Position numbers and translations under genes: made by a program | Part shown: positions 9,970-20,879 of the stretch, one piece after another | Numbering within the stretch: position 1 is the stretch's first letter | How the letters are laid out: every line of letters starts with the position of its first letter | Source: Hexactinellida sp. DTS-2022 | Taxonomy: Eukaryota > Porifera > Hexactinellida | Length of the DNA stretch: 64,000 nt | Reading direction: 5' to 3' | Assembly: GCA_028753945.1 (NCBI GenBank) | Contig: JAPNXP010000001.1 | Coordinates: forward strand, 15,986,501 to 16,050,500 | The notes under the pieces: generated by a model | Told to the model about the DNA's origin: nothing | The model's database searches: none | Seen by the model: the letters and a program-made list of their open reading frames with translations, nothing else

Positions 9970-11529
9970 ATGTCACTTCATGGTTGGGTATGGATATATG
10001 AAGAGATAAAAATTATATTTGCACTAGCACTCCCCCCTTCCATCATGTGCTTAACTGAAGGAATACAGATGAAGCTGAGTAATATTTTCATCGGAAGAAG
10101 TTCAGGAGAGAATGTTTCATCCATATTAAGCGCACTTTTCATTGGTCAGGTTATCACTGGTTGCACGGCCTATTCTATTTCAGAGGGATTATCTATATCT
10201 GTTAACATCTTATGTTCTCAGGCTTATGGCAAGAAACAACATAAGTTAGTTGGGTTGTATTATTACAGAGTTCTGTTCCTGATGATTCTCATTTGTTTCC
10301 CACTCTTCTCTCTGTTGATCAGTGTTGGCCCCATTGTCCACTTATTCACTCAAGACAGGGAGTTGTCTCGCGGTGCAGGGACATACGCCAGCATTTATTG
10401 TTTTGGATTTCCTGCATATGCATACTATAATGTTTCAATTCGTTTTCTCCAGTCACAAAATATAGTGTGGATCCCATTAATCATCCTCATTATTGGAAAT
10501 ATTGTTAATGGTATTCTACAATGTATCTTTATATCCCATTTTAACTTTGGAATTGCCGGTGCAGCTGCTGCGTACGTTATAAGTATATACTTTATTGCAT
10601 CATTAATTTTCGCTCAATTTCGTTTCTCTCGGGTACACATCTCTACATCAGTGAAATTTAACGCTGAACTGATCAGTAACTGGTTTCATACTTCAAAATA
10701 TGTTATTCCAGCAATTATTCAAACTCTAATATCAATGATCGTTATAAATGTTTTCCCGATAATCATTTTGTTATTAGTTTGCAACAGTAAAGATCAACTA
10801 GCACTATACTCGATAATGTATTCAGTTTGGTTTGTCTACTCATTATTTGCTATGGGATATACTAGCTCTCTCACAGTTCGTGTGGGACAACTGCTTGGTG
10901 AAAATGACACTCGAAAAGCTAAGAGATCTGCTATATTTGGTATTTTATTCGGAGGAATGACTTTGTTACTTATTAGCATTGGAATCATGCTATTAAGCGA
11001 ACCATTAAGTCAGCTATTTATAACGGATCAAAACTTTGCAAATGAACTCCATTACAACCTTCTTGTTTTGCCAGTTCTTACTCTCTCTGACATTATGTTA
11101 TTTGGACAGGGAATTGCTAATGCCTGTCGTATGCAACATTTCCAAGCTGGGTTTAAATTTCTCTTCCTATTTGTGTTCGGCTTCATTGGCGAATACATTT
11201 TGGTTAAGTTCTTTCCATGGAAAGCACTTTGTCTATTCTTCATACAAGGTTTGGCAAATATTGTTTGTTTTGCAGTATGTATGACAATAATATTCACTCG
11301 TAATTGGGATACCTTTGTCCTTCGAGTACTCAGAAGTGATCAATTTTATAATCATCCCAGCGAAATCACGGATCCTTCTATTGCAGATCCAAATTCTATC
11401 AGTTCATTCTCACAAAACGGGAATGGTACTTTGAAGAACATATGTGAATCTAGGATTTACATTGTGTTTAGGTACATTGCTTGTTTATCTATAGGTTTCT
11501 TAATATTTTTTGTAGTTTATCTTTTGTAA
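9970..11529 (+). CDS. MATE-family multidrug/toxin extrusion transporter (SLC47-like)
   Basis: 519 aa in a single exon, ATG at 9970, TAA at 11527-11529. MATE proteins are membrane antiporters that export organic cations and drugs in exchange for protons or sodium. The sequence has about twelve hydrophobic helices plus a last one at the C-terminus, as in animal SLC47 proteins. Family signs are the N-terminal EEIKIIFALALPPSI segment, the GLSISVNILCSQAYGKKQ loop after helix 2 (matching the family's LDTLxSQAYG motif), FQSQN-like LQSQNIVWIP after helix 5, and RVGQLLGENDTRKAKR in the second half. Length is normal for the family. No frameshift or stop. A Helitron-like element starts within 60 bp of the stop codon. 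Substrate is not predictable from sequence. Confidence 0.88.
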   Translation: MSLHGWVWIYEEIKIIFALALPPSIMCLTEGIQMKLSNIFIGRSSGENVSSILSALFIGQVITGCTAYSISEGLSISVNILCSQAYGKKQHKLVGLYYYRVLFLMILICFPLFSLLISVGPIVHLFTQDRELSRGAGTYASIYCFGFPAYAYYNVSIRFLQSQNIVWIPLIILIIGNIVNGILQCIFISHFNFGIAGAAAAYVISIYFIASLIFAQFRFSRVHISTSVKFNAELISNWFHTSKYVIPAIIQTLISMIVINVFPIIILLLVCNSKDQLALYSIMYSVWFVYSLFAMGYTSSLTVRVGQLLGENDTRKAKRSAIFGILFGGMTLLLISIGIMLLSEPLSQLFITDQNFANELHYNLLVLPVLTLSDIMLFGQGIANACRMQHFQAGFKFLFLFVFGFIGEYILVKFFPWKALCLFFIQGLANIVCFAVCMTIIFTRNWDTFVLRVLRSDQFYNHPSEITDPSIADPNSISSFSQNGNGTLKNICESRIYIVFRYIACLSIGFLIFFVVYLL

Positions 11530-12450
11530 TCTGTTTTTGCTCTTTGCTCATCTGTAGTTTTCGTGAATTATCTATCTATCTATCCATATATTAAAAGCAC
11601 AATTGTTGTTTGTTTGTGTGTGCATTCATACAATCAGTTTTTTGTGTCCCGTCTGTCTACCCATACATTTCTAACATTCCATTGTGTATATTTGATTTCC
11701 CACCTGGTCCAAAGAGTTGTATAGTTCCTTAATGATCGTTAATTTATAACATTTGGAGTTGGTATATTTCACACAGACTATCTGTTCTGTAATTTTTTGG
11801 TATCAATATTCCGGCGCGTACTGGGTAGAATTTTCTGATTTATTTTCCTTATATGAACCTAAAGCTGGGGTTCACGGATATAATATACTACTTAGATATA
11901 GGGGTTCACAGCTGAAAGAGGTTGGGATATAATATAATCTGCTAAATGTTACTCTATACAACGGTAATTTGTACATAGTCTAGCGGGCTGTTAAAACAAT
12001 TCTTCTATGATTTCCCATAATATAACCAACCTGTGTATAAGGCCTTCGAACATTACGCAACGCTTCCAAGGGGGAGAAGGATTACGAATGTGACAGATCG
12101 ACAGACCTACTTTTTATTGAAAATGGCAAAAACGTGATGAAGGGGGAAGGGATGTTTGATTTCCGTTAATTTTTCGTTACATTTTACAATATTTAAATAC
12201 AACCAGCATAACATTAGAAAAGTATTTGCTTTGAATACAAGCGAGGGCCGCAGGCCCGAGTGCAAGTTCTAAGGACGCGCTCGCGTGGGATCAGGTTATG
12301 TTGTATATCTCTGCAATAACTATAGTAAGTAGTTATATTAATTAATTAATCTATACATGTGTCAATCATATATACCGCTACACAATATAAAATTATACCA
12401 GTGAACGATGAATTTTGTGAAGGGGCCGAAAGCCCCCGAAAAAAGCTTCT
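11530..12450. other. repeat-rich spacer with a Helitron-like 5' end
   Basis: TATC microsatellite and TATATTAAAAGCACAATTG at about 11570-11605 mark the start of a Helitron-like copy. 12240-12290 has the hairpin GGGCCGCAGGCCC and AAGGACGCGC, shared with 32915-32960. No gene seen. Confidence 0.4.
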
Positions 12451-12462
12451 TTCAGAATTAGC

Positions 12463-12494
12463 AGAAAAGCGCCGCCCGGAGGGCGGCTTTTCGG
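12463..12494. repeat. GC-rich hairpin at an element 3' end
   Basis: GAAAAGC and GCTTTTC arms enclose a GCC/GGC stem with a CGGA-type loop. It is the only GC-rich hairpin of this kind seen. It is directly followed by the 5' start of a Helitron-like element. Confidence 0.65.
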
Positions 12495-12496
12495 TT

Positions 12497-13281
12497 AGTA
12501 TATTAAAAGCGCAATTGTTCCGGATGACTGGATGTGTTTGTTTGTTTGTTTTGTTTGTTTGTTTGTCCAGAATTAATTGGAAAGACGACGAGTCCCAGAA
12601 AACTGAAAATTTGTATACAGTGGTATTTTTGTACTATGACAACGATCTATTGGTTTTTGAGACAAAATTTTGGGATTGTGACGTAATAAGATAGGTATTT
12701 TTGGCATAACTCCTTCAATTCAGATTGGATTGACTCGAGGTTTCATTGAACAGGTAACTGGTTAACCCAATGTGAAACACTTGCATACACATTGTGGTTA
12801 CATGACGTCACGAAATAACAAATTACGTAATAACATTCACTTAATCACTCCCAAAATTTATCCCTTCATAGAATTAACTGTGTTACACCTTGAGCCAATT
12901 TAATATTCTGTCCACTATAATTTTGCGTCAGGTATGAATTAAAATGTAAACCCTAATTTTAATTAATTAACACATCGTGTGAGGTCTCGATTAAATTTAG
13001 GAACAAAGGAATTGAATTCTATTTGAAATTTAATGTTGCTACGTATTTAGCTGTATTGACATATATTGAATTCAGTGCAATAATCTTATTTTAAGGTATG
13101 CATTAGTGTTCGTATAAATTCTTAGTTCAACCAAACTATAGTTTTCTCTATGTTTTCCATTTTGATGAATAATTGAGCTATTTATTATTTTTTTGCGTAG
13201 TGTTTAACACGAACGAACAAAGGTCGCAAAGCGATGTGAGGGAGTGATCTGTCGCAAATCGACCGAGACCGAAGGGCTCGT
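12497..13281 (+). mobile_element. Helitron-like element
   Basis: Starts TATATTAAAAGCGCAATTG with TTTG microsatellite and the GGAAAGACGACGAGTCCCAG block, and ends with a decayed hairpin cluster and GAAGGGCTCGT at 13281. Another copy begins immediately at 13281 (TATATTAAAAGCGCGATTG) and fades out by about 13450. Confidence 0.5.
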
Positions 13282-13449
13282 ATATTAAAAGCGCGATTGT
13301 TGTCTGTTTGTTTGTGTGTGTGTTTGTCCAGAATTCTTAGGAAAGACCACAAGCTCTAGATAACTGAAAATTTGCATACAGGGGTAATTTTACACACTGA
13401 CAACGATCTATTGATTTTATAAACTAAATACAGTACTTAATATACGGCC

Positions 13450-14410
13450 GTGTATGTCACCGAGAAGGCCAAAAAAATAGAATGCCTGTTTATAAATTTC
13501 ATTCCAAGCTAAACTATGCCTCCTATTGTTATTTTATGGGTTATATATGGAGTAATCAACCATTGCGAGTCCATTAGAACACTTTTGAGAATCTCAGATT
13601 TGTCACTTTGTCACTAGCCACAGAATATCTCATTTCTAATTTATATTGTTGTCAACAAAAGAACAACAAAACGTAGAATTGCTTAGCAAACCATTCATTT
13701 TAATTGATTATTTTTTATTCATTTTCATTTTTATGTTTGGATATCTACAATCAGGAAACGCTTATTTTTCCAGTTCTATCTATAAAATTTCTTCCCGCGT
13801 ATCTCGTATTCACCCAATGTATGCAATAATAGAACAGATTAATGAATTATAATTTTTTTAGAAAGTATGTTTTTTTATTAGATTATAGATACACGTAGAT
13901 GTAGCAGATTTAAATATCTTCAAATGTTCTCGTAATTTATGGAAATTTTTCCTGAGATTTCAAGGAATTTCATGACAATTAGACCATCAGATTTGTAAAA
14001 TGTGCTGTAAAGCTTATTCCACCGGCCACCCGTGATTGAAGTTATTTACTTATATATATATCACAAAATCTAAATATAGAAACAGTTTCAGTTTGAAAAG
14101 TTTGGCAGGAGGTCGGGAGGATGGGAGAAAAAAGGCAAACTCGGGAGGGTTGGAAACCTAGGATAACGTTTTTACTAGAAGAAACGCTCTAAAAAAATTA
14201 AATCGATTTCGAAAAATGTACGTGGCATAATTTGTTGCACTAATTGAGTAGAGTTAAATTAGCACTGTAAATGAACTTGCGCCAAAATATAGTAAATTGC
14301 TGTATTTACATTAGTATGGATTACTATTAGGCATAACTCTGACCAAGAATAACTAATTTAAATTTTCATTTTAGAGAATTGTGATAATGCATTATTTTAT
14401 GCTACTAACT
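13450..14410. other. no gene seen; short reading frames without family features
   Basis: AT-rich. A piece near 13500-13610 (AGCTAAACTATGCCTCCTAT) matches parts of the palindrome arms (about 41890-41950) and the MITE at 17570-17854, marking a dispersed repeat. Confidence 0.4.
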
Positions 14411-14412
14411 GT

Positions 14413-14448
14413 TACGCCATAGATGGTCCGGCCGAACCATCCATGGCA
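14413..14448. mobile_element. small palindromic repeat (ACGCCATAGATGGTCC family)
   Basis: ACGCCATAGATGGT faces ACCATCCATGGC with a CCGGCC centre. A related palindrome is at 17471-17524 (CACGCCATATATGGTCC against GGACCAACCATGGCGTG). Confidence 0.5.
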
Positions 14449-14533
14449 GCCTGGATGGTCCCCCTTGTTGATATTGAACATACAACTTCACTCAGATCTT
14501 ACTGGGAGCACCTCCTTTAAAATTAATGGAATA

Positions 14534-15100
14534 GTACTGTCACGGAAATTTTCTCCCCTTGGAAAATTGTCCTTCTGTTGGAAAATTGGTCCCTCTGAGG
14601 TTTGTTTTTATTTAGTTTCCGTATTTACTAGAATAGTAACTTAGGCGATTTTTCGCTATATTGGGACCAAAGATTTTATTGAATAAGCCTGTCACTGGAA
14701 AATTGGGCCCAGAAAAATTGATCCGGGACCAAAGTTCCATGAAAAACTGGTCCTATGATCATTTTCCATGGAATTTTGATCCCCCGGACCAATTTTCTCG
14801 GGTAAATTGGTTCGGGGGACCAATATTCCATGGATAAATGGCCTAGGAACAATTTTCCATGGAATTTTGGTCCCCCGGATCAATTTTTCGGGGCCCAATT
14901 TTCCAATGACAGGCTTATTCATAAAAACTTTTGGTCCCAATATGGCGAAAAATCTCCTAGGCTACTATTCTAGTAAATACGGTAACTAAAAAAACATAAT
15001 CCTCAGAGGGACCATTTTTCCACAGAAGGACCAAATTTCCATGAAAATTTTGGTTCCCCAGGCCAATTTTCCAAGGGGACCAAAATTTCCGTGACAGTAC
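14534..15100. mobile_element. foldback element, about 280-bp arms, TIR CTGTCACGGAAATTTT
   Basis: The whole segment is one imperfect palindrome around 14817, ending GTACTGTCACGG on the left and CCGTGACAGTAC on the right. If TA is the target duplication the element is 14537-15097. GGGACCAATTTTCC-like motifs repeat inside both arms. The open frames on both strands mirror each other because of the symmetry and are not genes. Confidence 0.8.
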
Positions 15101-15395
15101 CACCTAAATCACAAATTAAAACGGGTGTTGGAAACTGAAACTAAATTAGTGAAAACTTATTACTTATTGATAGTTAAATTTCTCTCCATTTTCTTGCTGC
15201 TCCCTCAGTTATCAGGAACTGAGTCAGAATTGAGATTTAATCACTGTAACTTCTTTCTGCTTGTTTCTGTCCATTTCTGCTAGAGAGAGAGCCTGTTGGG
15301 AGTTCGAGTAGATTTCAACTGTTGTCTTTGTATCTTAAAGTACAAAGAGACAAGGAGTCTGAAAACAAACAAAATAATATTAATAAATGATGATT

Positions 15396-15455
15396 GTGAA
15401 GTTAGCAGTGAAAAAACCGTGTGTAATACACGGTTTTTTCACTGCTAACTTCACG
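15396..15455. repeat. near-perfect hairpin, about 27-bp arms
   Basis: GAAGTTAGCAGTGAAAAAAC and its reverse complement enclose a loop of about 4 bases at 15423-15426, with outer flanks TTAATAAATGATGATTGT also partly symmetric. Placed in the presumed intron after the EGF-like exon. Confidence 0.8.
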
Positions 15456-15547
15456 ATCATTAATAAATGGTAACAAGGAACAGAAAGCATACGAAAATAG
15501 AACATATATAGCAGATGCTTTGGAGTATGCATTCTGTTCTCCTGTAC

Positions 15548-15724
15548 CTGCATTAAGAACACTATCGCAATAGCTAATGTTCGAAGGAGACACTTTAAAT
15601 CCTTCTACGCAGGAACACTCATAACCATACGTATATGCCATCTGACAGGTGTGGTGACAGCCTCCGTTATTGGTGTTACAAGGATCCGGGAGATAGCAGT
15701 AGACCTGTTCTCTGTTGATGCATT
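15548..15724 (-). CDS. orphan EGF-like exon (phase 1-1)
   Basis: On the minus strand an acceptor (TCTGTTAAG) ends at 15725 and a donor (GCAG/GTACAG) follows 15548. The 177-nt exon is divisible by 3 and has phase 1 at both ends. It encodes CINREQVYCYLPDPC, NNGGCHHTC and YECSCVEGFK, the six-cysteine spacing of an EGF domain. No neighbouring exons were found on either side before other elements begin, so it may be a remnant of a larger extracellular protein gene, or part of one whose other exons were missed. Confidence 0.45.
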
Positions 15725-15809
15725 CTTAACAGAGAATAGAGTAACAGGTGTCGCTAGAAGAATCAACTTCCAATAGAAGATAATATCGGAAAAGAGCTAT
15801 CAAGCGATA

Positions 15810-16893
15810 TCTATACTATTAAAACACTAGGCTGGGTGTGTGTATATATTTGTTTGTATGTTACGAGTTGATTGAAGATAGTGGACGGTATTCCAAATGT
15901 GATTTTTGGCATATAGGCAGTGGCGTATTTTAATTAAAAGTAACTTAATTAAGCCTAGTCCTGATCTACTTTTACATTGAATTTTTCGAGTCTAAATATA
16001 TTCTCCACTTCTAAGTAATGACTAATGCATCCTATTCACAAGTCGGGGGCAACTAAAAGAAAAGTAAGTCACCTTCGCGAAGAACAACTAAACAAGAAAC
16101 GTCTAAACTTCCTAAACTAGACACATTCTCTAACTTACAATCACAATCCCAAGAATTGTCAGCCGAAGACTATGAGCTTTCTACTTCAACATCTTCATTT
16201 GTACCTCTTGGCGATTCATTTTGTATCTAATTCAAACGAATAGTTGCAGTATGGGACTCCAGTTTTATCGAGTCAGAGATCAAGTTCCAGAGGTTGTAGA
16301 AGAGCAACACGCTTTTAATTCAGAAAGAAATACAACTTGAGAATGACATTGGGTTGTGGGACAATAAATCAGAAGACTTACGAAATCGTTGGATAGCAAA
16401 AGGTAGTCAATATTGTAGAAACAATTGGAAGGACCCTGTAGGATTATATTCAGGGGTGTCCTCAAAGAAACTCCTAAAGGTCCGCCCGGGGCCCAATATA
16501 CCCTTAATCCGTCTCTGCATATAGGGGTAACTTTTGGCACCCGCCAACAAGTTGAGGTTTCCACTAAAAATTTCTCACACCTCTACAAGTTATGACGTCA
16601 TTGTCACATTTTGAGAACCCTGAAAATTCACTTAATCGCACGTAATTAGCTCCCTTTAATTAAGAGATAAAAATCTGAAGATTTAATAGAACATGTATAT
16701 TAATGATGCGGACACGTTGGTTACACCAGATCGCCACTGCTAACTCATTATCGCATGATGACTTAATTAATCATTAAAATTTAACATTGTTAAATTTGAC
16801 TATTTAGGCCTATTTACGCTTTATAATCAATATTTGGGGTGTGTGTGTGGTTGTGTGCTGCCGCGAAGCGACCTAGCAAGCGAAGCGCGCTAG
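15810..16893 (+). mobile_element. canonical non-autonomous Helitron with a hAT insertion
   Basis: 5' end TCTATACTATTAAAAC preceded by A (15809), and 3' end CTAG followed by T (16894). These are the defining Helitron termini and A/T insertion site. The 3' end carries GCGAAGC hairpins (CCGCGAAGCG and CAAGCGAAGCGCG). A shorter copy without the insertion is at 49838-50333. The interior 15918-16517 is a separate element. Confidence 0.75.
15918..16517 (+). mobile_element. 600-bp hAT-type element with 8-bp target duplication CATATAGG
   Basis: Begins CAGTGGCGTA, ends CGTCTCTG, and is flanked by CATATAGG at 15910-15917 and 16518-16525. The paralogous Helitron at 49838-50333 has the empty site with one CATATAGG (about 49935). 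Inside are broken coding remnants: KSGATKRKVSHLREEQLNKK at about 16040-16100 and WDNKSEDLRNRWIAKGSQYC at about 16350-16415. These resemble the N-terminal region of TTF-type zinc finger/hAT transposases. Confidence 0.75.
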
Positions 16894-17469
16894 TGAGTGT
16901 TGTATGGGTAGAGTAAGATTGGAATAAAGAACAGCTGGAACAGTCAATCTGTGATGTATAAGATTAATTAGATGTTTGATACCAGAAAGTGAGATTAAGT
17001 GGAGTTATTTCTCTCAATTGATCAATTGGGGAATATTATTGTAGCTGACTGGTAGAGATCAAGATTAAGATATTCAGCAATGAGGGAGAAGTACTACACA
17101 CTATCAATAATGATATGCTACCTGGAGATCAGGAGTTTATTTGTCCTACTGGAATAGCAATCAATATAGCACATAGTAACAAAGGTAATTGTATACTAGC
17201 TTTCTGAATCTCCTCTAATGTTTATTTTCCATTTTCTCTTTATTTTTTATTTTTTCTTCTATCCTTTTTTATCATTTTTTGAAATTTACTCCTTTGAAGA
17301 AATTATACTATATTTTATTTAAAGTTAGTATATTATCCTAGATGCGTACCAACTTCCAATGTGTGATAAGTAGGAGTACATATTATGGGTTTAACTCACT
17401 GATATTAGAACGAATTTGTGATGGGACTTAACTGTTAAGTATTTCTTAAATATTAAGGAGTGGGAATAT
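16894..17469. other. no gene seen
   Basis: AT-rich spacer with a polypyrimidine stretch at 17220-17280. Nothing recognised. Confidence 0.4.
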
Positions 17470-17470
17470 C

Positions 17471-17524
17471 ACGCCATATATGGTCCCCCCTACGGTTAGT
17501 CCGGCCGGACCAACCATGGCGTGA
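17471..17524. mobile_element. short palindromic MITE
   Basis: CACGCCATATATGGTCC at the left end and GGACCAACCATGGCGTG at the right. Related to 14413-14448. Confidence 0.55.
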
Positions 17525-17569
17525 CAGTTTCATTTATGTTTACTATTCGTTACAACGGGTTTCCAATTA

Positions 17570-17854
17570 CAGTAGAACCTTGTTAGTGCGAACAAACATG
17601 GTTAATACGAAATTCAGGTGAATCCGAACACTATTTCAGTCCACTTCAAAGCCTTTCAATTACAAATACCATTGATAAATACGAATTCCGGATAAGGCGA
17701 ACCATGGCCTACTATATATACGGCTACACGTACACATGCTGCCGAAGCATAATAAAAAATAAGAGTCCAGTTTTGTAATTTTATTCTAAGCTAAACTATG
17801 CATCCTACGAATTATTTTACGGTCCCCTGGTGTTCGTATAACGAGGTTCTACTG
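17570..17854. mobile_element. Tc1/mariner- or pogo-type MITE with TA duplication
   Basis: TIRs CAGTAGAACCTTGTTAG and TATAACGAGGTTCTACTG, flanked by TA at 17568-17569 and 17855-17856. Its right end is 15 bases before the CFAP90 start codon, so it probably supplies 5' UTR or promoter sequence of that gene. Confidence 0.75.
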
Positions 17855-17869
17855 TATAGCTAGTGTATA

Positions 17870-18400
17870 ATGAGCTACCCTGGAGAGGGGCAGAAGATGG
17901 CTAACTACGGATTCAAGACGTACACAGCGCAGCAGATGACCGACAACTGGAAGCAGAACGTGACTAAGGAAGTGAGTATTGCTAAATCACACATGAATAA
18001 ATTCACTGAGCTAGACCCTGTGTCCGGCATGGCTGCCATTCAGTATAAAACTGATCAATCAAACGATGCCATTCCTGCGCCTAACTTCTATAACACTACG
18101 AGAGAGCATCAAGACAGACTGCTATACGACACAGTACACAAATACACAGAGGGATACAACCCAAAGCACCATAGAGATGACCGTGTCCACAACACCAAGA
18201 GTCTCTCAATACACGAAGAGGAAGCGGGTAAGAGGGTCCCCTCTCTCAGTTCCTCTGTCTACGGTAAGGGGGCACAGCTGGAGCAGATGAGCAGAGAGAA
18301 TAGTCGCGTGGCTCACGTTAAGAGGGACTTCTACCAACACACACAGGGGATATACATACAGCACGGTATATCTGGGTCCTACCAGATCGATAAGCTATGA
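17870..18400 (+). CDS. CFAP90: cilia- and flagella-associated protein 90 (C5orf49 family)
   Basis: 176 aa, single exon, ATG 17870, TGA 18398-18400. CFAP90 is a small microtubule inner protein of axonemal doublets in motile cilia. Recognition rests on the C-terminal half: LYDTVHKYTEGYN, then HRDDRVHNTKSLSIHEEE, then SSSVYGK, then VAHVKRDFY. This agrees in order and spacing with the vertebrate protein as I remember it (HRDDREHAKSLGLH, SSVYGK, DFYRKN). The N-terminal 80 residues are not conserved by eye. The gene implies motile cilia in the organism. Unlike its surroundings it is GC-balanced. A MITE ends 15 bp before the ATG. Confidence 0.85.
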   Translation: MSYPGEGQKMANYGFKTYTAQQMTDNWKQNVTKEVSIAKSHMNKFTELDPVSGMAAIQYKTDQSNDAIPAPNFYNTTREHQDRLLYDTVHKYTEGYNPKHHRDDRVHNTKSLSIHEEEAGKRVPSLSSSVYGKGAQLEQMSRENSRVAHVKRDFYQHTQGIYIQHGISGSYQIDKL

Positions 18401-18801
18401 TTATGTGTATATGCAGTTATGCACGCACTTATCACTTATGTATTCAAATAGTACACGTATATATTACAGTTATGCATTTAATTGTTATTATAGTGGAAGC
18501 CGCTTAATCGGGGAATTTTTTGTTTGTTTTATAAAATCACTGGTTATTATACCGAGATATAAATCTCGATGAACAGAGAAAAACTTTTGAATTACCAGTT
18601 ATTTGGGGGGCGATGAGATCCCAATAAATGGAAGAGGCTGAATTAATTCCAATTAGGCGATAGAATTCTTTTTTCACTTAATTGATATTTTTGATTAAAT
18701 AGTGTTGAAGTACTGTTGGGTGAATGAATGCCCTACCATGGATATTTCTTATTTGATATATTTATTAATGCTTATATTAATTATAAAGAAAAATATTAAT
18801 A

Positions 18802-19046
18802 CAGTACACCCTCGCTAATCTGAATATATTTCCAATAAAAGTGGCAAAATATCATAAATATAACTACTATATTACTATGGAAGTATAAATGGTAAGTACA
18901 CTAGATGTTTTGTTCGGATTAAACTTTAGTTTAGATTATCGAGTCCCATTTATAGATGCCCCTAGAAAATGTATTAAGTACTTCACTAATCGGAACGGAA
19001 ATTTTTGAATCAGAACACCACTGTTCGGATTAGCGAGGGTCTACTG
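18802..19046. mobile_element. TA-type MITE, TIR CAGTACACCCTCGCTAATC
   Basis: Left end CAGTACACCCTCGCTAATCTG and right end GGATTAGCGAGGGTCTACTG, each flanked by TA. 245 bp, no coding capacity. Confidence 0.75.
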
Positions 19047-19277
19047 TACTCTGCACGGTGGGCGGTTCATTGATTTAGTAGACCAATGTAACTGACAAAT
19101 GTGATTTCTATATAAATATTAGAAATAAAATATATAAAATAAAGAATATCCATGGTGAGGGCATTTTTTCATGTAACTATGATAATGTATAATTATTATA
19201 GCTCCATGACACTTCTTTATGCTACTTTACTATAAAGTATAAACATTGTTTAACCACGTTTTTAACGGTGATAAAAC

Positions 19278-19626
19278 TAGGGCTGAAACAATATACCGAA
19301 TATTCGAATATTAATTCGAAATGATTAAACGAATATTCGTTCGTTTCGAAACGAATTTTCGTTTGAACGAATTTTTGATTGAAACAAATATCTGTTTACG
19401 ACTTTTCGACAACAACATGGCTTTTGTTTAGATTGGCGAGATGGTAAATATAAATTCTTACCAAAACTAGCTGATTAATAAGTAAGTGTCTAATATACTT
19501 TGGAACTATGATTAAACCATTGTAACATTTACAGTAAAATATTTTCCACTGTCTTTGGAGTCTTGAATTTGATTTAATGCTTAGTCATCAAAACGAACGA
19601 ATATTCGAGTATTCGTTTCAGCCCTA
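19278..19626. mobile_element. hAT-type MITE, TIR TAGGGCTGAAAC
   Basis: TIRs TAGGGCTGAAAC and GTTTCAGCCCTA. Flanks GATAAAAC (19270-19277) and GTTAAAAC (19627-19634) agree at 7 of 8 positions, a hAT target duplication. The interior has repeated ACGAATATTCG palindromes. Confidence 0.75.
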
Positions 19627-19730
19627 GTTAAAACAGTATTTTTGTGTACAATTTGCAATTCGGTTAATCGGGACAGATCACTGACTCCTGCGCCGTCCCG
19701 ATTATGCAGCTTCTACTGTTATAATTATAG

Positions 19731-20338
19731 GTAACTGTCTTATTTAATCAGAGTTTTATCCTGATCAACCTTCCATAAGACTGATTAGTTTATATCATGC
19801 ATATACGTATTATAATATTGAGCTCCGTTCTAGTAGAGCACAATTTTCGAATTGTAAAAGAGTATTTGCACTTTCTAAATATAAATTTTGAAACAGATTT
19901 TACTCAATATCTGCCTGAATTTATTATTAGAAAAACTGTTCTCTATATGATTCTATGAATTATTTCTTTATACTTATTTATTACTTATATTCCTTAATAT
20001 TTACAAGAATTGTCCCCAAAATCCTTACCAATTTGTAATAAAACTTATGCAAATTTGTCTATGCCTGTGACGAATATACCGGCCGCTCCAAGTACCTAAT
20101 TAAGTTAGCTTAATAGGGCTCTGAATAGGTCAATAATTCTTCAAAACATTATACAGATCTCAGACATAATAGATATTATTATCAGATACGGTTAGTACAT
20201 TAGTTTGCTGTTTGGTAGTATACTACTAATAGTGAATTATGGACTAATTGCTTAATAGATTATTCCCTATTGTTATTTCACAGAGCTATAAAGATAAACT
20301 CAATATAGTTATTCCTGTGCACCATTGATACAATGAAG
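19731..20338. other. no gene seen
   Basis: AT-rich intergenic sequence, nothing recognised. Confidence 0.4.
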
Positions 20339-20340
20339 TA

Positions 20341-20527
20341 CAGTGAACTTCCGTTTTAACACGAAGTTGGATATATCGAAATACCCGCTTATAACGAAAT
20401 GGAAATTTTCCCTCAAAGCACTAAATGCTTTAATTATTATCCGCTTATAACGAATATCTGGATATAACGAATGAATTTACAGGTCCCAAGCACTTCGTTA
20501 TACCGACTACCGAGAGTTGACTACCTG
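20341..20527. mobile_element. TA-type MITE, TIR CAGTGAACTTCCG-like
   Basis: CAGTGAACTTCCGTTTTAAC at left and GACTACCGAGAGTTGACTACCTG at right, TA on both sides. The interior repeats TATAACGAA. A relative is at 63216-63407. Confidence 0.6.
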
Positions 20528-20879
20528 TATGTGTGATTAATCACTGATTATATATACTACTATTATTAATGCTGTTAATACATAAGATCCTATCACTGGG
20601 TACTCTAGTACATTACTTTCTTTAGCCTTATATCATAGGTCTTATCGTCGAAAAATTATAATTCTCACCAAGTTTACCTAGTCAATTTGCATACTGACAC
20701 AGCCCTGAATTGTTTATTAATTAATTAAAGTTACGTACTCTGAGCAATATAAATGCTCAAATCCCTGGATACTCCTGGGACCCTGGAGGATTGGCAAGTA
20801 TGAATGCGGGCGATTAAGTTGAAACACAAGTTTACTACGAACTGTAGTCTTAATTGAAACAATGTATAACATGTACACA

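Larger units (their letters stand above)
18487..19730. mobile_element. composite TA-type element carrying two younger insertions
   Basis: AGTGGAAGCCGCTTAATCGGG at about 18493 faces CCCGATTATGCAGCTTCTACTG at about 19718, suggesting one pogo/Tigger-like element of about 1.2 kb. It contains the MITEs 18802-19046 and 19278-19626. No transposase frame survives. Confidence is low because inner parts could be unrelated. Confidence 0.45.

Noticed and set aside
14692..14989. open frames on both strands in the foldback element
   Set aside because: The frames mirror each other because the DNA is palindromic, and they consist of repeats of one short motif.
16280..16564. 94-codon minus-strand open frame
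   Set aside because: It runs across the border of the hAT insertion and the Helitron. The opposite strand carries the transposase remnants.
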